From NCBI GenBank assembly GCA_965205045.1, contig OZ242031.1, positions 3,348,001 through 3,412,000 of the forward strand: a stretch of 64,000 nucleotides of DNA, written 5' to 3'. The stretch's first letter is position 1; each line of letters opens with the position of its first letter. Shown here piece after piece: positions 51,976-61,563 of the stretch. The notes under the pieces are model-generated. The model made no database searches. It was given only the letters and a program-made list of their open reading frames with translations, and was not told the DNA's origin. Made by a program: the position numbers and the translations under genes. The stretch comes from UBA6522 sp965205045 (GTDB taxonomy: Bacteria; Pseudomonadota; Gammaproteobacteria; Steroidobacterales; Rariloculaceae).

Positions 51976-53040
51976 TCAGGCCTCGATACGCAGCAACTCC
52001 ATCAGGTTGCCGCCGACGATGGCGATTTTCTCTTCGTCGCTCAGGTAGGATGCCTCCAGGATCAGGTCCAGGGTATCCGGCCAGTTGAAGGGCGCGTCCG
52101 TGCCGTAGACAACCTGGCTTGCGCCCATCTCCGCCACCAGGTGCCGCAGGCCCTCGTGCGAGAACACGATGGTGTCCACGAGTACCTGGTCCCTGAGATA
52201 CTCGCTCGGCAGCCGCGTGCTGGCGCAGTCCGCATTGCCGCGCACCTCGCAGGCCACTTCGAACCGCATCAGGTAGGACGGCAGGTAGCCGCCGCCGTGC
52301 GAGCCCACCACCTTGAGCCCCGGAAACCTGTCCAGCGTGCCGTCGAACATCAGCCGCGCCAGAAAATGGGCGGTCTCAAGCGGATTGCCGATGATGTTGC
52401 CGAGGTCGCCGCGGCCGTCGAAGGCGCCCTCCCGGATCAGGTTCGCGGCGTTGCTGGGATGCATGAACACCGGCGCGCCCAGTTCCTCCGCCTTGGCCCA
52501 GAAGGGGTCGAACCTGGGGTCGGAGAGGTTTTCGCCGTTGCACGACCCGCCCACGGAGGCGCCCCTGTGGCCGAGTTCGTTCACGGCGTGTTCGAGCTGC
52601 TCCGCGGCCAGATCGGGAAATTGCAGTGCGGGCGAAGTCAGGGCGACGAACCGGTCGGGATGCTCCCCCACCCAAGCCGCAAGGCCTTCGTCGTGGGTCC
52701 TGACGATGTCCGCCGCCAGATCGCGGTCCGCCGCATACCACCAATAACGGTTGATGCTCAATGCCTGGTAGTCGATGCCGCGTTCGTTCATGTCCGCCAG
52801 CCGATCGGGCCCGAGGGCCTGCCAGGCGGCGAATCCGACATCGGCGAGCTCTGTTTCCTGCAGTACTTCCGCCAATTCGGGAAAGACACAGTGCGCGTGC
52901 ATGTCCACCGTGGTTGCCCGCCGGGCGCCGACGTAAACCTCGCGTCGGGCGGTCTGGGCGAGCGACCTTGCAATCGGCGAGAGGACAATTGCGCCTGCTG
53001 TGCCGCTTGCCGCCTTCAGGAAATCTCTGCGATTAGCCAT
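51976..53040 (-). CDS. Amidohydrolase family 2 (ACMSD-like) enzyme, Tat-exported
   Basis: 354 residues with a twin-arginine leader (NRRDFLKAASGTAGAIVL). The metal site starts TVDMHAHCVFPE, with HPSN, SHGGGYLPSYLMRFE and VYGTDAPFNWP supplying later ligands, as in 2-amino-3-carboxymuconate-6-semialdehyde decarboxylase-like enzymes. The family decarboxylates or hydrolyses aromatic acids. Its divergent promoter region is shared with the two-component system. Confidence 0.87.
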   Translation of the reverse strand: MANRRDFLKAASGTAGAIVLSPIARSLAQTARREVYVGARRATTVDMHAHCVFPELAEVLQETELADVGFAAWQALGPDRLADMNERGIDYQALSINRYWWYAADRDLAADIVRTHDEGLAAWVGEHPDRFVALTSPALQFPDLAAEQLEHAVNELGHRGASVGGSCNGENLSDPRFDPFWAKAEELGAPVFMHPSNAANLIREGAFDGRGDLGNIIGNPLETAHFLARLMFDGTLDRFPGLKVVGSHGGGYLPSYLMRFEVACEVRGNADCASTRLPSEYLRDQVLVDTIVFSHEGLRHLVAEMGASQVVYGTDAPFNWPDTLDLILEASYLSDEEKIAIVGGNLMELLRIEA

Positions 53041-53106
53041 GGTGAACTCCTTTTTCGGGTTTCTTCGCGACCAGTCGCGCGCCGCGCGCGGGCATCGCGA
53101 TTATTG

Positions 53107-53126
53107 TTCGTATCGATGCGTACGAA
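53107..53126. promoter_or_regulatory. Inverted repeat between amidohydrolase and response regulator
   Basis: TTCGTA-TCGATGCG-TACGAA, a perfect 6-bp inverted repeat with an 8-base spacer, 67 bases upstream of the amidohydrolase start. It could be an operator for either divergent gene. Confidence 0.35.
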
Positions 53127-53339
53127 TAAAAGTATACAGCCTCGAATGCGCCCGGGAGCGCGCCGAATATCCCGTCGCGCAAACTTAACTTATTGTAATG
53201 CCGTGGGGTATCGCTGGCATGGCCACGACGATGTCTCTAGTGTTGCGGGTTGTCGGCCGGATGCGGATGGTGCGGCCGCGACGACTTGGCCACCGTTGAT
53301 ATCCATCGGCCCGGTGCCCGTGGAATCCGGAGAGCGTGG

Positions 53340-54014
53340 ATGCATATCCTGGTAGTCGAAGACGATTCGACCATGGCTCGGCACATCGTGCGCGGCCTCA
53401 CCGAGGCCGGCCATGACGCCGACCACGTCAGCGACGGCCGCGACATGCTGCGCGCCGCGGCCGACGACTCCGTCGACATGTTCGTGGTGGACCGCATGCT
53501 GCCGGGCATGGATGGCCTGAGCGCCATACAGGCGGTTCGCGCCGCTGGAAACGAGACGCCCGTCCTGATCCTGAGCGCACTCGGCGAAGTGGACGACCGC
53601 GTTCACGGGTTGAAGGCGGGCGGGGACGACTACCTGGTCAAACCGTTTGCGTTCTCCGAACTGATCGCCCGGATAGAGGCGCTGGCCCGGCGGGCGGCGA
53701 GCCGCGAGGTCAACACGTCGCTGCGGGTCGACGGACTGCACATGGATCTCCTGGCGAGACAGGTGTTTCGCGAGGATATCGAGATCGATCTCAAACCCCG
53801 GGAGTTCCAGCTTCTGGAATACCTGATGCGCAACGCGGGCCACGTGGTCACGCGCGCGATGCTCCTGGAGGCTGTGTGGCACTATCACTTCGACCCCCAG
53901 ACCAACGTCATCGATGTCCATGTCAGCCGGCTGCGCCAGAAGATCGACAAGGGATTCGAGCAGCCGTTGATACACACGGTACGCGGAATCGGCTATGTAC
54001 TGGGCGCATCTTAG
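53340..54014 (+). CDS. OmpR-family response regulator
   Basis: 224 residues. The receiver has Asp8-Asp9, the phosphoacceptor Asp51 in FVVDRMLPGMDG, and the conserved lysine in DYLVKPFAFSEL. The winged-helix DNA-binding domain follows (LKPREFQLLEYLMRNAGHVV, ETNVIDVHVSRLRQKI-like region). GGAGAG precedes the ATG. The gene overlaps the histidine kinase by 20 bases, so they form one operon. Confidence 0.92.
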   Translation: MHILVVEDDSTMARHIVRGLTEAGHDADHVSDGRDMLRAAADDSVDMFVVDRMLPGMDGLSAIQAVRAAGNETPVLILSALGEVDDRVHGLKAGGDDYLVKPFAFSELIARIEALARRAASREVNTSLRVDGLHMDLLARQVFREDIEIDLKPREFQLLEYLMRNAGHVVTRAMLLEAVWHYHFDPQTNVIDVHVSRLRQKIDKGFEQPLIHTVRGIGYVLGAS

Positions 54015-55437
54015 AAACGTCTGGCGCAGCGCCACGTTCCTCCTGGGCCTCTGGTTCATGGTGCTGTTCTCGGCGTCCGTCCTGATCATCGGCGGATTCG
54101 TGTATCGGCAGACGATGGTGTTCCTGGAGCAGGAATTGCGCGGCACGATCAACCTGGAACTGAATCAGTCGCGGCGGTTCTACCTGGAACGCGGCGAAGA
54201 GACCTTCCTCTCCACGATCGGCGGACTGGCGGAGCTGGACCCGCCGGGCATCTACATCATCCTCGACGACGCCTGTCAGGCGTTGGCGGGCGGATACAAG
54301 CGGCTGGACGACGACGAATCGATTCAGGAAATCTGTACCGGCGCACCGGACACGGACGGCTGGGTGCGGTTCGAACTGGATATCCCGCGCGGGTTCCGGG
54401 CGCAAATTCCCGAATGGGACGATGACGTTTACGCGCGAATCGTCCAGGTCGCACCCGATCGTCAACTGCTGTATGGCCGCATGGGGGGCAATATCGATTC
54501 AGCGCGCGAGGTGGTGCGCTCCGCCCTGAATTGGGGACTGGCGGCCATGGCCGTTCTCGCCATACTCGGCAGTTACCTGATGGCCGGCCGCATTGCCGGG
54601 CGGCTGGAGCAGATCAACCGGATCAGCCAGGAAATCCGCCTCGGAGACCTGTCGCGGCGTATGCCCCAGGGACGGGGCGGTGACGAGTTCGACCGTCTGT
54701 CGGGCAACCTGAACCGAATGCTGGACCAGATACAGTCCCTGATGGAAGGCGTGCGCTCGGTCTCCGATGCCATCGCCCATGACCTGCGGACCCCTCTGGC
54801 ACGGCTGAGAACCCGATTGGAACGGTTGCGCAAGGCGCCGGCGGGCGAAGTCGAGGCGGGCGTCGAACAGTCCATCGCGGAGGCCGACCGCATGCTGGCC
54901 ACGTTCAACGCGCTGCTCAGCATCGCCCAGCTTGAAGCCGGCAGCCGGCGCTCCGACTTCGCGGAGGTGGACATGCGGGCGTTGATGGTCGACATTGCCG
55001 ATCTGTACGAGCCCGTCGCGAGCGAGAAGAACATCGATCTGCGGCTGGAACGGAACGCCGCGGCGAGTTTGCATGGCGACCGGAATCTGCTGTTCCAGGC
55101 CATAAGCAATCTGGTGGACAACGCCGTGAAGTACACGCCGGAAGGGGGCCGGGTGCAGCTTGAACTGCTGCGGCGCGGCGAGGGGCCGCGCTTGGTGGTC
55201 AGCGATTCGGGCCCGGGAATACCCGCTGAAGAACGCGGGCGCGTATTCGAACGATTCCATCGGCTGGATGCCCACCGTGAATCGGCCGGGAACGGACTGG
55301 GACTGACCCTGGTGGCCGCGGTGGCAAAGCTGCACGATTCGCGGGTGGACATGGGGGACAATGAACCGGGACTCCGGGTGGTGTGGGACCTGCCGCGGTC
55401 CGGCAGCCGCCCGTTCAGGCAAAAAGGGATGATCTGA
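53995..55437 (+). CDS. Sensor histidine kinase
   Basis: 480 residues. Transmembrane segments near residues 13-37 and 178-198 enclose a periplasmic sensor domain. A HAMP linker (GRLEQINRISQEIRLGDLSR) precedes the HisKA box DAIAHDLRTPLARLRTRLE with the phosphorylated histidine. The ATPase has NLVDNAVKYTPEGG, SDSGPGIPAEERGRVFERFH and GNGLGLTLV. It phosphorylates the regulator encoded just before it. The signal is unknown; the DUF6152 gene 52 bases downstream may be a target. Confidence 0.92.
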   Translation: MYWAHLRNVWRSATFLLGLWFMVLFSASVLIIGGFVYRQTMVFLEQELRGTINLELNQSRRFYLERGEETFLSTIGGLAELDPPGIYIILDDACQALAGGYKRLDDDESIQEICTGAPDTDGWVRFELDIPRGFRAQIPEWDDDVYARIVQVAPDRQLLYGRMGGNIDSAREVVRSALNWGLAAMAVLAILGSYLMAGRIAGRLEQINRISQEIRLGDLSRRMPQGRGGDEFDRLSGNLNRMLDQIQSLMEGVRSVSDAIAHDLRTPLARLRTRLERLRKAPAGEVEAGVEQSIAEADRMLATFNALLSIAQLEAGSRRSDFAEVDMRALMVDIADLYEPVASEKNIDLRLERNAAASLHGDRNLLFQAISNLVDNAVKYTPEGGRVQLELLRRGEGPRLVVSDSGPGIPAEERGRVFERFHRLDAHRESAGNGLGLTLVAAVAKLHDSRVDMGDNEPGLRVVWDLPRSGSRPFRQKGMI

Positions 55438-55489
55438 TATTCTAACGCCGCTTGAACCTGGTAATTCCTGCGGCGACAGGGAGCGGGAT

Positions 55490-56608
55490 ATGATGAATGG
55501 CTCAACCGCATTTTTCCGCGGCAAGATACCCGGCTGCTGCACAGTGGCGCTGACACTCGTCGCTCTGGCGACCGCTGCGCCGGCCAGCGCCCACCATTCG
55601 TTCGCGGCCGAATACGATGCCGACCGGCACGGCACGCTCCGAGGCGAGATCGTCGAAGTCCAATTCGTCAATCCGCACGTTCGCTATCGCATTCGCGCGG
55701 AGCTGGATGACGGATCCACCGAAGAATGGGAACTGCAGACCCACAACGTCAGCACCATGGTGCGCATGGGGTGGACCGCCGAGACGATCGAAGCGGGCGA
55801 CCGCATTGAAGTCTCGGGCGCGCTGGGCCGGAACGATGTGAAGAAGCTCTCGATGGACTCCGTCATGCTGGCCGATGGCACTCGATACAACCCCCGCGGC
55901 GGCGAGGTGGCCAACGCCTATGCCACGACCGAGATCAACGCGGATCCGAACAAGTCCTACGGCGTGGCCGCCAACGCCTATCCGATAGACATTACCGGAG
56001 TCTGGGACAACACCTATCGCTTCAGATTGACGGTGGACGATCTGGAGCCCAAGCCGACGCCCTTTACCCCGGAGGGCAGGGCGGCGTACGAGGCCAACGA
56101 GAACTGGGCCGATCCCAGCAAGAGTTGTCGCTCGGGCGGGCTGCCGCGGCTCTTCGGTGCGCCTACGAACATGGAGATTCTCGATGTCGGCGACTATTAC
56201 CTGATCACCCAGGCCAATCGACCCCGAAGGATCTGGATGGATGGGCGCACCGAACCGCCCACCGGTTCCGCCGCAAGTCCCATGGGGTTTTCCACAGGGC
56301 GCTGGGAGGGCGAGGTCTTCATCATGGAGACCACACATCTTCAGCCAGGCTGGCTGGACGGTTCCGGATTGCCCATGTCCGGGGAGGGCACGCGGGTTGT
56401 CGAGACCTATACCGTCAGCGGGGATCGGCTGAGCATGGAACGGAGGATGACCATCCACGATCCCTACTACACCGAACCGCTGGTACGTGTTCGAGGCTCT
56501 GCCCGCAACGACGATCTGCAATTCGTGCTGGAGCCCGGATGCGATCCCCGGGGCTATTACCGGGACTTGCGGCAGCAGGGCCTGATGGAAGCGCTTTGGG
56601 AGAATTGA
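55490..56608 (+). CDS. Fused DUF6152 exported protein
   Basis: 372 residues. The signal peptide ends APASA before HHSFAAEYD. The first module has RGEIVEVQFVNPHVRYRI and a RMGWTAETIEAGDRIEVSG stretch; the second has DITGVWDNTYRF, SCRSGGLPRLFG, MGFSTGRWEGEVFIMET and a late PGCDPRGYY. It is the most diverged of the fused paralogs and follows the two-component pair on the same strand. Function unknown. Confidence 0.82.
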   Translation: MMNGSTAFFRGKIPGCCTVALTLVALATAAPASAHHSFAAEYDADRHGTLRGEIVEVQFVNPHVRYRIRAELDDGSTEEWELQTHNVSTMVRMGWTAETIEAGDRIEVSGALGRNDVKKLSMDSVMLADGTRYNPRGGEVANAYATTEINADPNKSYGVAANAYPIDITGVWDNTYRFRLTVDDLEPKPTPFTPEGRAAYEANENWADPSKSCRSGGLPRLFGAPTNMEILDVGDYYLITQANRPRRIWMDGRTEPPTGSAASPMGFSTGRWEGEVFIMETTHLQPGWLDGSGLPMSGEGTRVVETYTVSGDRLSMERRMTIHDPYYTEPLVRVRGSARNDDLQFVLEPGCDPRGYYRDLRQQGLMEALWEN

Positions 56609-56878
56609 TTGCGCGATTCCAAACGTTTCCGGGCGGTATCGACGGGCCTTGCGGCGGCTGTCACGGCCTGCGCGCTGGCATGTCGGTACGTGGATGGTGC
56701 CGAGCTACGACCGGAACTTCAGCGCGTGCTCATCGGCACATCGGTCGGCGCGCCCGCCACGCTGAAGGATCCGGGCCTGAGTACCGCCGACCTTGCGACC
56801 GCCGCCGAACTGGCGACCCGGGCGCCCTACCACAATCCCCGGGATCGGTCTCTTCCAGCACGGCCAGCAAGCGGCTGA
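56609..56878 (+). pseudogene. N-terminal fragment of an unassigned exported protein
   Basis: From TTG 56609, directly after the DUF6152 stop, the frame reads a hydrophobic leader (AVSTGLAAAVTACALAC) and then ELRPELQRVLIGTSVGAP and DLATAAELATRAPYHNP. At about 56842 it runs into the reversed 3' end of cobT, after which the residues are meaningless. If real, the gene lost everything beyond its first 78 residues. I cannot name the family. Confidence 0.4.
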
Positions 56879-58577
56879 TCATCGTGCCGCCCAGGTCCTC
56901 GGGGCGTTGCAGTTCGATGGCCCGGCTGTAATAGCGGGTGACGTCGTGGCCGATCCCGATGGCCAGAAGCTGCACGGGAGAACGGGCCTCGATCCAGCCG
57001 ATCACCGCGTGCAGGTGACGTTCCAGGTACTCGTTGCCGTTGGCCGCCATGGTGGCGTCGTCGACCGGCGCACCGTCCGAAACCACCATGAGGATGCGGC
57101 GCGGTTCGGGGCGCGCCAGGAGCCGCTGATGGGCCCATAGCAGCGCCTCGCCGTCGATATTCTCCTTCAGCAGGTCCTGGCCCAGCATCAGGCCCAGGTT
57201 CTGCCTGGCCCGGCGCCACGGGACCTCGGCACGCTTGTAGACGATGTGCCGGAGTTCATTGAGCCGCCCGGGCCGCTCGGGTCTTCCCGCCGCCAGCCAG
57301 TCGTTTCGGGCCCGGCCGCCGCGCCACTTGCGGGTCGTGAACCCGAGGATCTCGGACTTGACCCCGCAGCGTTCCAGCGTCTTGCCGAGGATTTCCGCGC
57401 AGACCGCCGCCATGGTGATGGGTTCGCCGCGCATGGACCCGGAGTTGTCGATCAACAGGGTGACCGCCGTGTCGATGAACCGGGTTTCGGTCTCCCGCTT
57501 GTAGGCCAGCGACTCCAGCGGATTCACGATGACCCGGGTCAGACGGCTGGCATCCAGCAGGCCCTCCTCGAGATCGAACTGCCATTCGCGCGTCTGGCGG
57601 GCCATCAGGTACCTCTGCAACCGATGTGCCTGGCGGGTGACCGCGTACAATTCGCCCGGGATATTGGCGTCCAGTTGCTGCCGCAGCTGCGCCAGCCGGC
57701 CCGGGCCGCACAGTTCGCCGGCGTCGACGACTTCATCGAAATCGCTGGTATGGACCCGGTAGGGCGCCGATTCGCCGGCATCTTCTTCCGGCGGGGATGT
57801 CTCGATCACCTGCCGTTTTCTCAGCGCGAGATCGCCTCTGGTGGGATCCCACCGCGGCACGCCGTCCGCACGGATGCGCCTGGCGGAGCGGTCTTCGCGC
57901 GCCTGTTCGAGCCGGCTGGACCCTTCGCGCCTGAATTCCGGTTCGCCTGTGGAGAGCTCCAGCGCTTCAATGAGCCGGGTGGACCGGGCCGCGAAAGCCG
58001 CCTGGTCGTGGCGGACCGACGCGAGTGCCTCCAGGTGCTCCACAATACGGGGCTCCATCCAGTCCGGATCGCACTGTTCCAGCGCCTCGGCCGCAGCGCG
58101 CGGCAAGGGTGCGCCGAGGCGGTGCCTGGCGACGAGTACGACGGCTTCGATGCGGTTGCCGCGCAGCGACTCCGGTAGCCGGTGAATGCCCGCGTCGCGC
58201 AACCGCCAGTCCTGCAGTTCGCGAATGTTCTCCGCAACGCCCGCCATGTGCCGGCTGCCCACGGCCTCCACGCGGCATTGCTCCAGCATGGAAAAGAGCT
58301 TGCCGGCCATTTTTCCGGCGGGTGTACCGGAGTCGTGAAGCCGGGTATCGCTATGACCCGATCGAAGTGCCAACGCGTCCAGGCGGCCCCGGAACAGGCT
58401 GTAGGGTTCCCCGGGCGCTTCGTTTCCGGGCGCCGGCAGGCTGATCGTCGTGCCGCGGACCCGCAGGCGCTTGCCCCGCAGAACGACCTGCATCGCGCGG
58501 CCCCCGCCCATCGCCCGCAGCGCCGCCGCCGAAACCTGTTCGACGAGGCTGTTTATGACCACGGATCGTTCAGTCAC
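56730..58577 (-). CDS. cobT: CobT-like cobaltochelatase subunit, 3' end altered
   Basis: 615 residues as an open frame. The VWA domain has the MIDAS motif DNSGSMRGEP, preceded by ESLAYKRETETRFIDTAVTL, and the upstream acidic and Arg-rich region is typical of CobT. In the family the protein ends shortly after a segment like RPEDLGGTMISRLLAVLEE, reached here at about 56850. The last 40 or so residues are read from foreign DNA, so the native stop is lost. The core seems complete and may still fold. With CobS it should load cobalt, together with CobN, in aerobic cobalamin synthesis; CobN is absent here. Confidence 0.82.
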   Translation of the reverse strand: MTERSVVINSLVEQVSAAALRAMGGGRAMQVVLRGKRLRVRGTTISLPAPGNEAPGEPYSLFRGRLDALALRSGHSDTRLHDSGTPAGKMAGKLFSMLEQCRVEAVGSRHMAGVAENIRELQDWRLRDAGIHRLPESLRGNRIEAVVLVARHRLGAPLPRAAAEALEQCDPDWMEPRIVEHLEALASVRHDQAAFAARSTRLIEALELSTGEPEFRREGSSRLEQAREDRSARRIRADGVPRWDPTRGDLALRKRQVIETSPPEEDAGESAPYRVHTSDFDEVVDAGELCGPGRLAQLRQQLDANIPGELYAVTRQAHRLQRYLMARQTREWQFDLEEGLLDASRLTRVIVNPLESLAYKRETETRFIDTAVTLLIDNSGSMRGEPITMAAVCAEILGKTLERCGVKSEILGFTTRKWRGGRARNDWLAAGRPERPGRLNELRHIVYKRAEVPWRRARQNLGLMLGQDLLKENIDGEALLWAHQRLLARPEPRRILMVVSDGAPVDDATMAANGNEYLERHLHAVIGWIEARSPVQLLAIGIGHDVTRYYSRAIELQRPEDLGGTMISRLLAVLEETDPGDCGRAPGSPVRRRSQGRRYSGPDPSAWRARRPMCR

Positions 58578-59574
58578 CGGAAGAGAGCAGGGCGACCGAC
58601 GGGGCCAGTTCCACTCCGAAGCAGCGTTGGTAGTATTCCGCCACGGTGGGCTGTTCGGCCTCGTCGCACTTGTTCAGGAAGGTCAGGCAGAACGCGCGCT
58701 CGGTATCCCCGAAGATTTCGGCGTTTTCGGCCCAGTTGATCACGGTTCTCGGCGACATGACGGTGGACAGATCGCCCGCGATGAACCCCTGGCGCGTCAG
58801 GTTCGCCAGCGCCACCATCTGGCCCACCGTCTGCTGGCCGTCGCTATTGGCATACGAAGGAACCCGCGCCGTGACGATGGCCGCCTCGGCCCCGGCATCC
58901 AGGTAATTCAGGGTCGCGACGATGTTCCAGCGGTCCAGTTGCCCCTGATTGATCGGCTGGGTGCCCTGGTAGAGTCCGGTGGCATCCCCCAGTCCGATCG
59001 TGTTGGCGGTCGCGAACAGGCGGAACCAGGGATGCGGATGAATCACCCGGCTCTGATCCAGCAGGGTGAGCTTGCCTTCCACCTCGAGCACCCGGTGAAT
59101 GACGAACATGACGTCGGGGCGGCCGGCGTCGTATTCGTCGAAGATCAGCGCCACGGGCCGCTGCAGGGCCCAGGGGACAATGCCTTCGCGAAACTCCGTC
59201 ACCTGCTTGCCGTCCCTGATGGCGATGGCGTCCTTGCCGATGAGGTCCAGGCGGCTGACGTGGCTGTCGAGATTGACCCGCACGCAGGGCCAGTTCAACC
59301 GTGCGGCCACCTGTTCCACATGGGTGGATTTGCCGGTGCCGTGGTAGCCCTGAACCAGCACCCGCCGGTTGTGAACGAATCCGGCCAGCAGGGCCAGCGT
59401 CGTATCCGGGTCGAAGCAGTAGGCCGGATCCACATACGGCACGTGCTCGTCGGCGCGGCCGAAAGCCGGGACTTCAAGGTCGCTGTCGATCCCGAAAGTC
59501 TCGCGCACCGATACCGTGGTGTCCGGACGATCCGGCAACGGCACGACGGGGATGTTCGGCGCTTTCGAACTCAT
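58570..59574 (-). CDS. cobS: CobS-like AAA+ cobaltochelatase subunit
   Basis: 334 residues. Walker A is GYHGTGKST, Walker B FDEYDAGRPDVMFV, with RLFATANTIGLGDATGLYQG and SPRTVINWAEN as in CobS. The protein energises metal insertion with CobT. The two genes overlap by eight bases, so they form one operon. No cobN or other cobalamin gene lies nearby; MoxR/CobST pairs can also serve other chaperone roles. Confidence 0.9.
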   Translation of the reverse strand: MSSKAPNIPVVPLPDRPDTTVSVRETFGIDSDLEVPAFGRADEHVPYVDPAYCFDPDTTLALLAGFVHNRRVLVQGYHGTGKSTHVEQVAARLNWPCVRVNLDSHVSRLDLIGKDAIAIRDGKQVTEFREGIVPWALQRPVALIFDEYDAGRPDVMFVIHRVLEVEGKLTLLDQSRVIHPHPWFRLFATANTIGLGDATGLYQGTQPINQGQLDRWNIVATLNYLDAGAEAAIVTARVPSYANSDGQQTVGQMVALANLTRQGFIAGDLSTVMSPRTVINWAENAEIFGDTERAFCLTFLNKCDEAEQPTVAEYYQRCFGVELAPSVALLSSGD

Positions 59575-59707
59575 GATTCCATGCCCGGTGAACCGCCTAT
59601 GATGACCGAATTGCCGACGACTTCAACCGGTATGGGGTCCAGGGGTACGTGGGCGTCGGCGCCAGTCGCAAATGCATTGGCAAATCAGGCTCACTTGCAG
59701 ATGGGGC

Positions 59708-61339
59708 TCACTCGCAAATGAAATTTTCCGCAACCCAATTCGCCGGATCGTTCGGATCGCCATCGCCCGCATAGCCCGCCCGTTGCGGATACGGGCAGAC
59801 GATGCGCTCGTTATCCACGACGCCGTCGGTCAGGCGCTGGACCGTCATCGAATCCGGCGCCGTGCCGTTTTCCACCCAATCCACCATGTGCGCCAGCCGG
59901 TCCCACCGGCTCGGGCCGGGTCCGCCCCCGCAGTGGGCCATGCCGGGAATCATGAACAGCCGCACGGCATCGTCCGCAGCCGCTCGGTCGCCGCCGTAGG
60001 TGGTGTCGAGCACTTCGTCGTAATAGTCCACGATCGGCTCTGCGGGGATGATCGTGTCGGCCCAGCCGTGGTAGATCAGCAGCTTGCCGCCCTCCTGAAC
60101 CAGGTAACGCGTCAGGTTCGGATCGTCCGCGTCGGTGATGGCGCGCATGGTGTCGCCGAGTCCGGCGGTGAAGTCGTCGAAGTCGAATTGCCACCAGGCG
60201 AACTCCGGCGGTTCGCGGGTTGGGTCGGGCGCCAGCGAGAGGTCGGTCGGGCGCGTCGTGGGGACGCCGGGGTCGGTGTCGTAGAAGAGGAAATTCACGT
60301 AGTCCGATGCCAGTCTGATCTGGCCGGGCAGATGGTTGTTGCCCTGGTGCGGGATTACGGCTCGCGGCCAGAGCGCCTCGGACCCGAGCGACTTGCCCTT
60401 GTAGATGGACTGGCCCTGGGAATCGTGGGGGCCGCTGTAGATCGCCTCGATGGCCGCAAGTTGCGTAGTGGTGAAGCAGTCGTCCGCGTTCACGTCGTTC
60501 GGGCACATCGCGTCTGCAAGGTCCCGGGCGGGCGAAAAGTCGCAGGACAGGGGGTCATTGACTACCCCGTCCTTGATCCCGTCGTTGGCGTCGCACTGGG
60601 CGAGCACCGCTTCGGTCAGCATGTTGGCCTTGGTGAGGCTGTCGAGCTGTCCGTCGCCGGTGGTGTCGAATGCGGGAGCGCCGGCGTAGTCGTCCTTGAG
60701 CATGATCTGCATGTCCCAGTTGTGGGCGAGATTCAATCGCTGCAGGAACGAGGCCGGAGCGCCGGCGACAATGCCGTCGAAGATCGCAGGCAGCCGCTGT
60801 GCGGCCATCAGCCCCTGGCGTCCCCCGGTGGAGCAGCCTTCGTGGTAGGCGTAGTCCGCCGGCCGGCCGTAGTAGGCCCTGATGGCCCTGCTGGCCGCCG
60901 CGGTCGTCACTTCCAGGTGGCGATAGCCGTAGACTATCTCCGTCTGGCGGTTGTTGAATGCCCAGGTAGCCCCGGGCTGCGAACCGCTGTCGTGGCCCAT
61001 GTTGCTGTTGGCGACCGCGTAGCCCTCGGCAACCCGGTGGGGCGCGTAATCCAGGTCGCCGTCGTGCCCGCCGTCGCCCCAGTGGAGGAACCGCCCGTTC
61101 CAGGCTTCCGGCGGCGGCAGTTGCACGTAGTAGGTGATACCGGGTGCAATCAGGCCCTGGACGTGACAATGGGCGGGAAACCGTTCGTCCCCGGGGTTCC
61201 ACTCCGCGCGGTAAAGGGTCAGGTTGCGAGTATCCATCATGCCTTCGCAGTGTGCGGCATTGTCGTTCTGGGCGTGGCCGGCAGCGGCACATGCCAGCCA
61301 GCCGACAAGGGCCGTCTGAAGGGTTGCAATCGTTCTCAT
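59708..61339 (-). CDS. Tannase/feruloyl esterase-family enzyme, exported
   Basis: 543 residues, signal peptide ending AAGHAQ. The catalytic serine is in EGCSTGGRQGL; the aspartate in YHGWADTIIP and the histidine-cysteine pair in MAHCGGGPG complete the CS-D-HC arrangement of this family, where a disulfide joins the two cysteines beside the triad. NNAHNWDMQIMLK-type segments and DANDGIKDGVV are also usual. It would cleave ester bonds of phenolic acids or plant- and alga-derived esters. Confidence 0.87.
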   Translation of the reverse strand: MRTIATLQTALVGWLACAAAGHAQNDNAAHCEGMMDTRNLTLYRAEWNPGDERFPAHCHVQGLIAPGITYYVQLPPPEAWNGRFLHWGDGGHDGDLDYAPHRVAEGYAVANSNMGHDSGSQPGATWAFNNRQTEIVYGYRHLEVTTAAASRAIRAYYGRPADYAYHEGCSTGGRQGLMAAQRLPAIFDGIVAGAPASFLQRLNLAHNWDMQIMLKDDYAGAPAFDTTGDGQLDSLTKANMLTEAVLAQCDANDGIKDGVVNDPLSCDFSPARDLADAMCPNDVNADDCFTTTQLAAIEAIYSGPHDSQGQSIYKGKSLGSEALWPRAVIPHQGNNHLPGQIRLASDYVNFLFYDTDPGVPTTRPTDLSLAPDPTREPPEFAWWQFDFDDFTAGLGDTMRAITDADDPNLTRYLVQEGGKLLIYHGWADTIIPAEPIVDYYDEVLDTTYGGDRAAADDAVRLFMIPGMAHCGGGPGPSRWDRLAHMVDWVENGTAPDSMTVQRLTDGVVDNERIVCPYPQRAGYAGDGDPNDPANWVAENFICE

Positions 61340-61563
61340 TCTTCGCCTCCCGTGACGTTACGCGATGATTCGGGTTGCGTTGAGAGATTACGCCGCCCGG
61401 GTCGCCTTGTCGATTATCCGGACTGGTTGCAGATTGTTTCGATAGTGCCGTCGGGCCAGCGTTTTCCCTATACTATTTCCTGACGGCCATGGCGCCGATC
61501 TTCGGCGCGGCGACGGCACAGGAGCAGGCGCTGCGCAGGGTTGACTGACCTCGCCACCACGAT

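Noticed and set aside
59672..61483. 603-residue plus-strand frame opposite the tannase gene
   Set aside because: The minus strand has a signal peptide and a full catalytic motif set; the plus frame has none.
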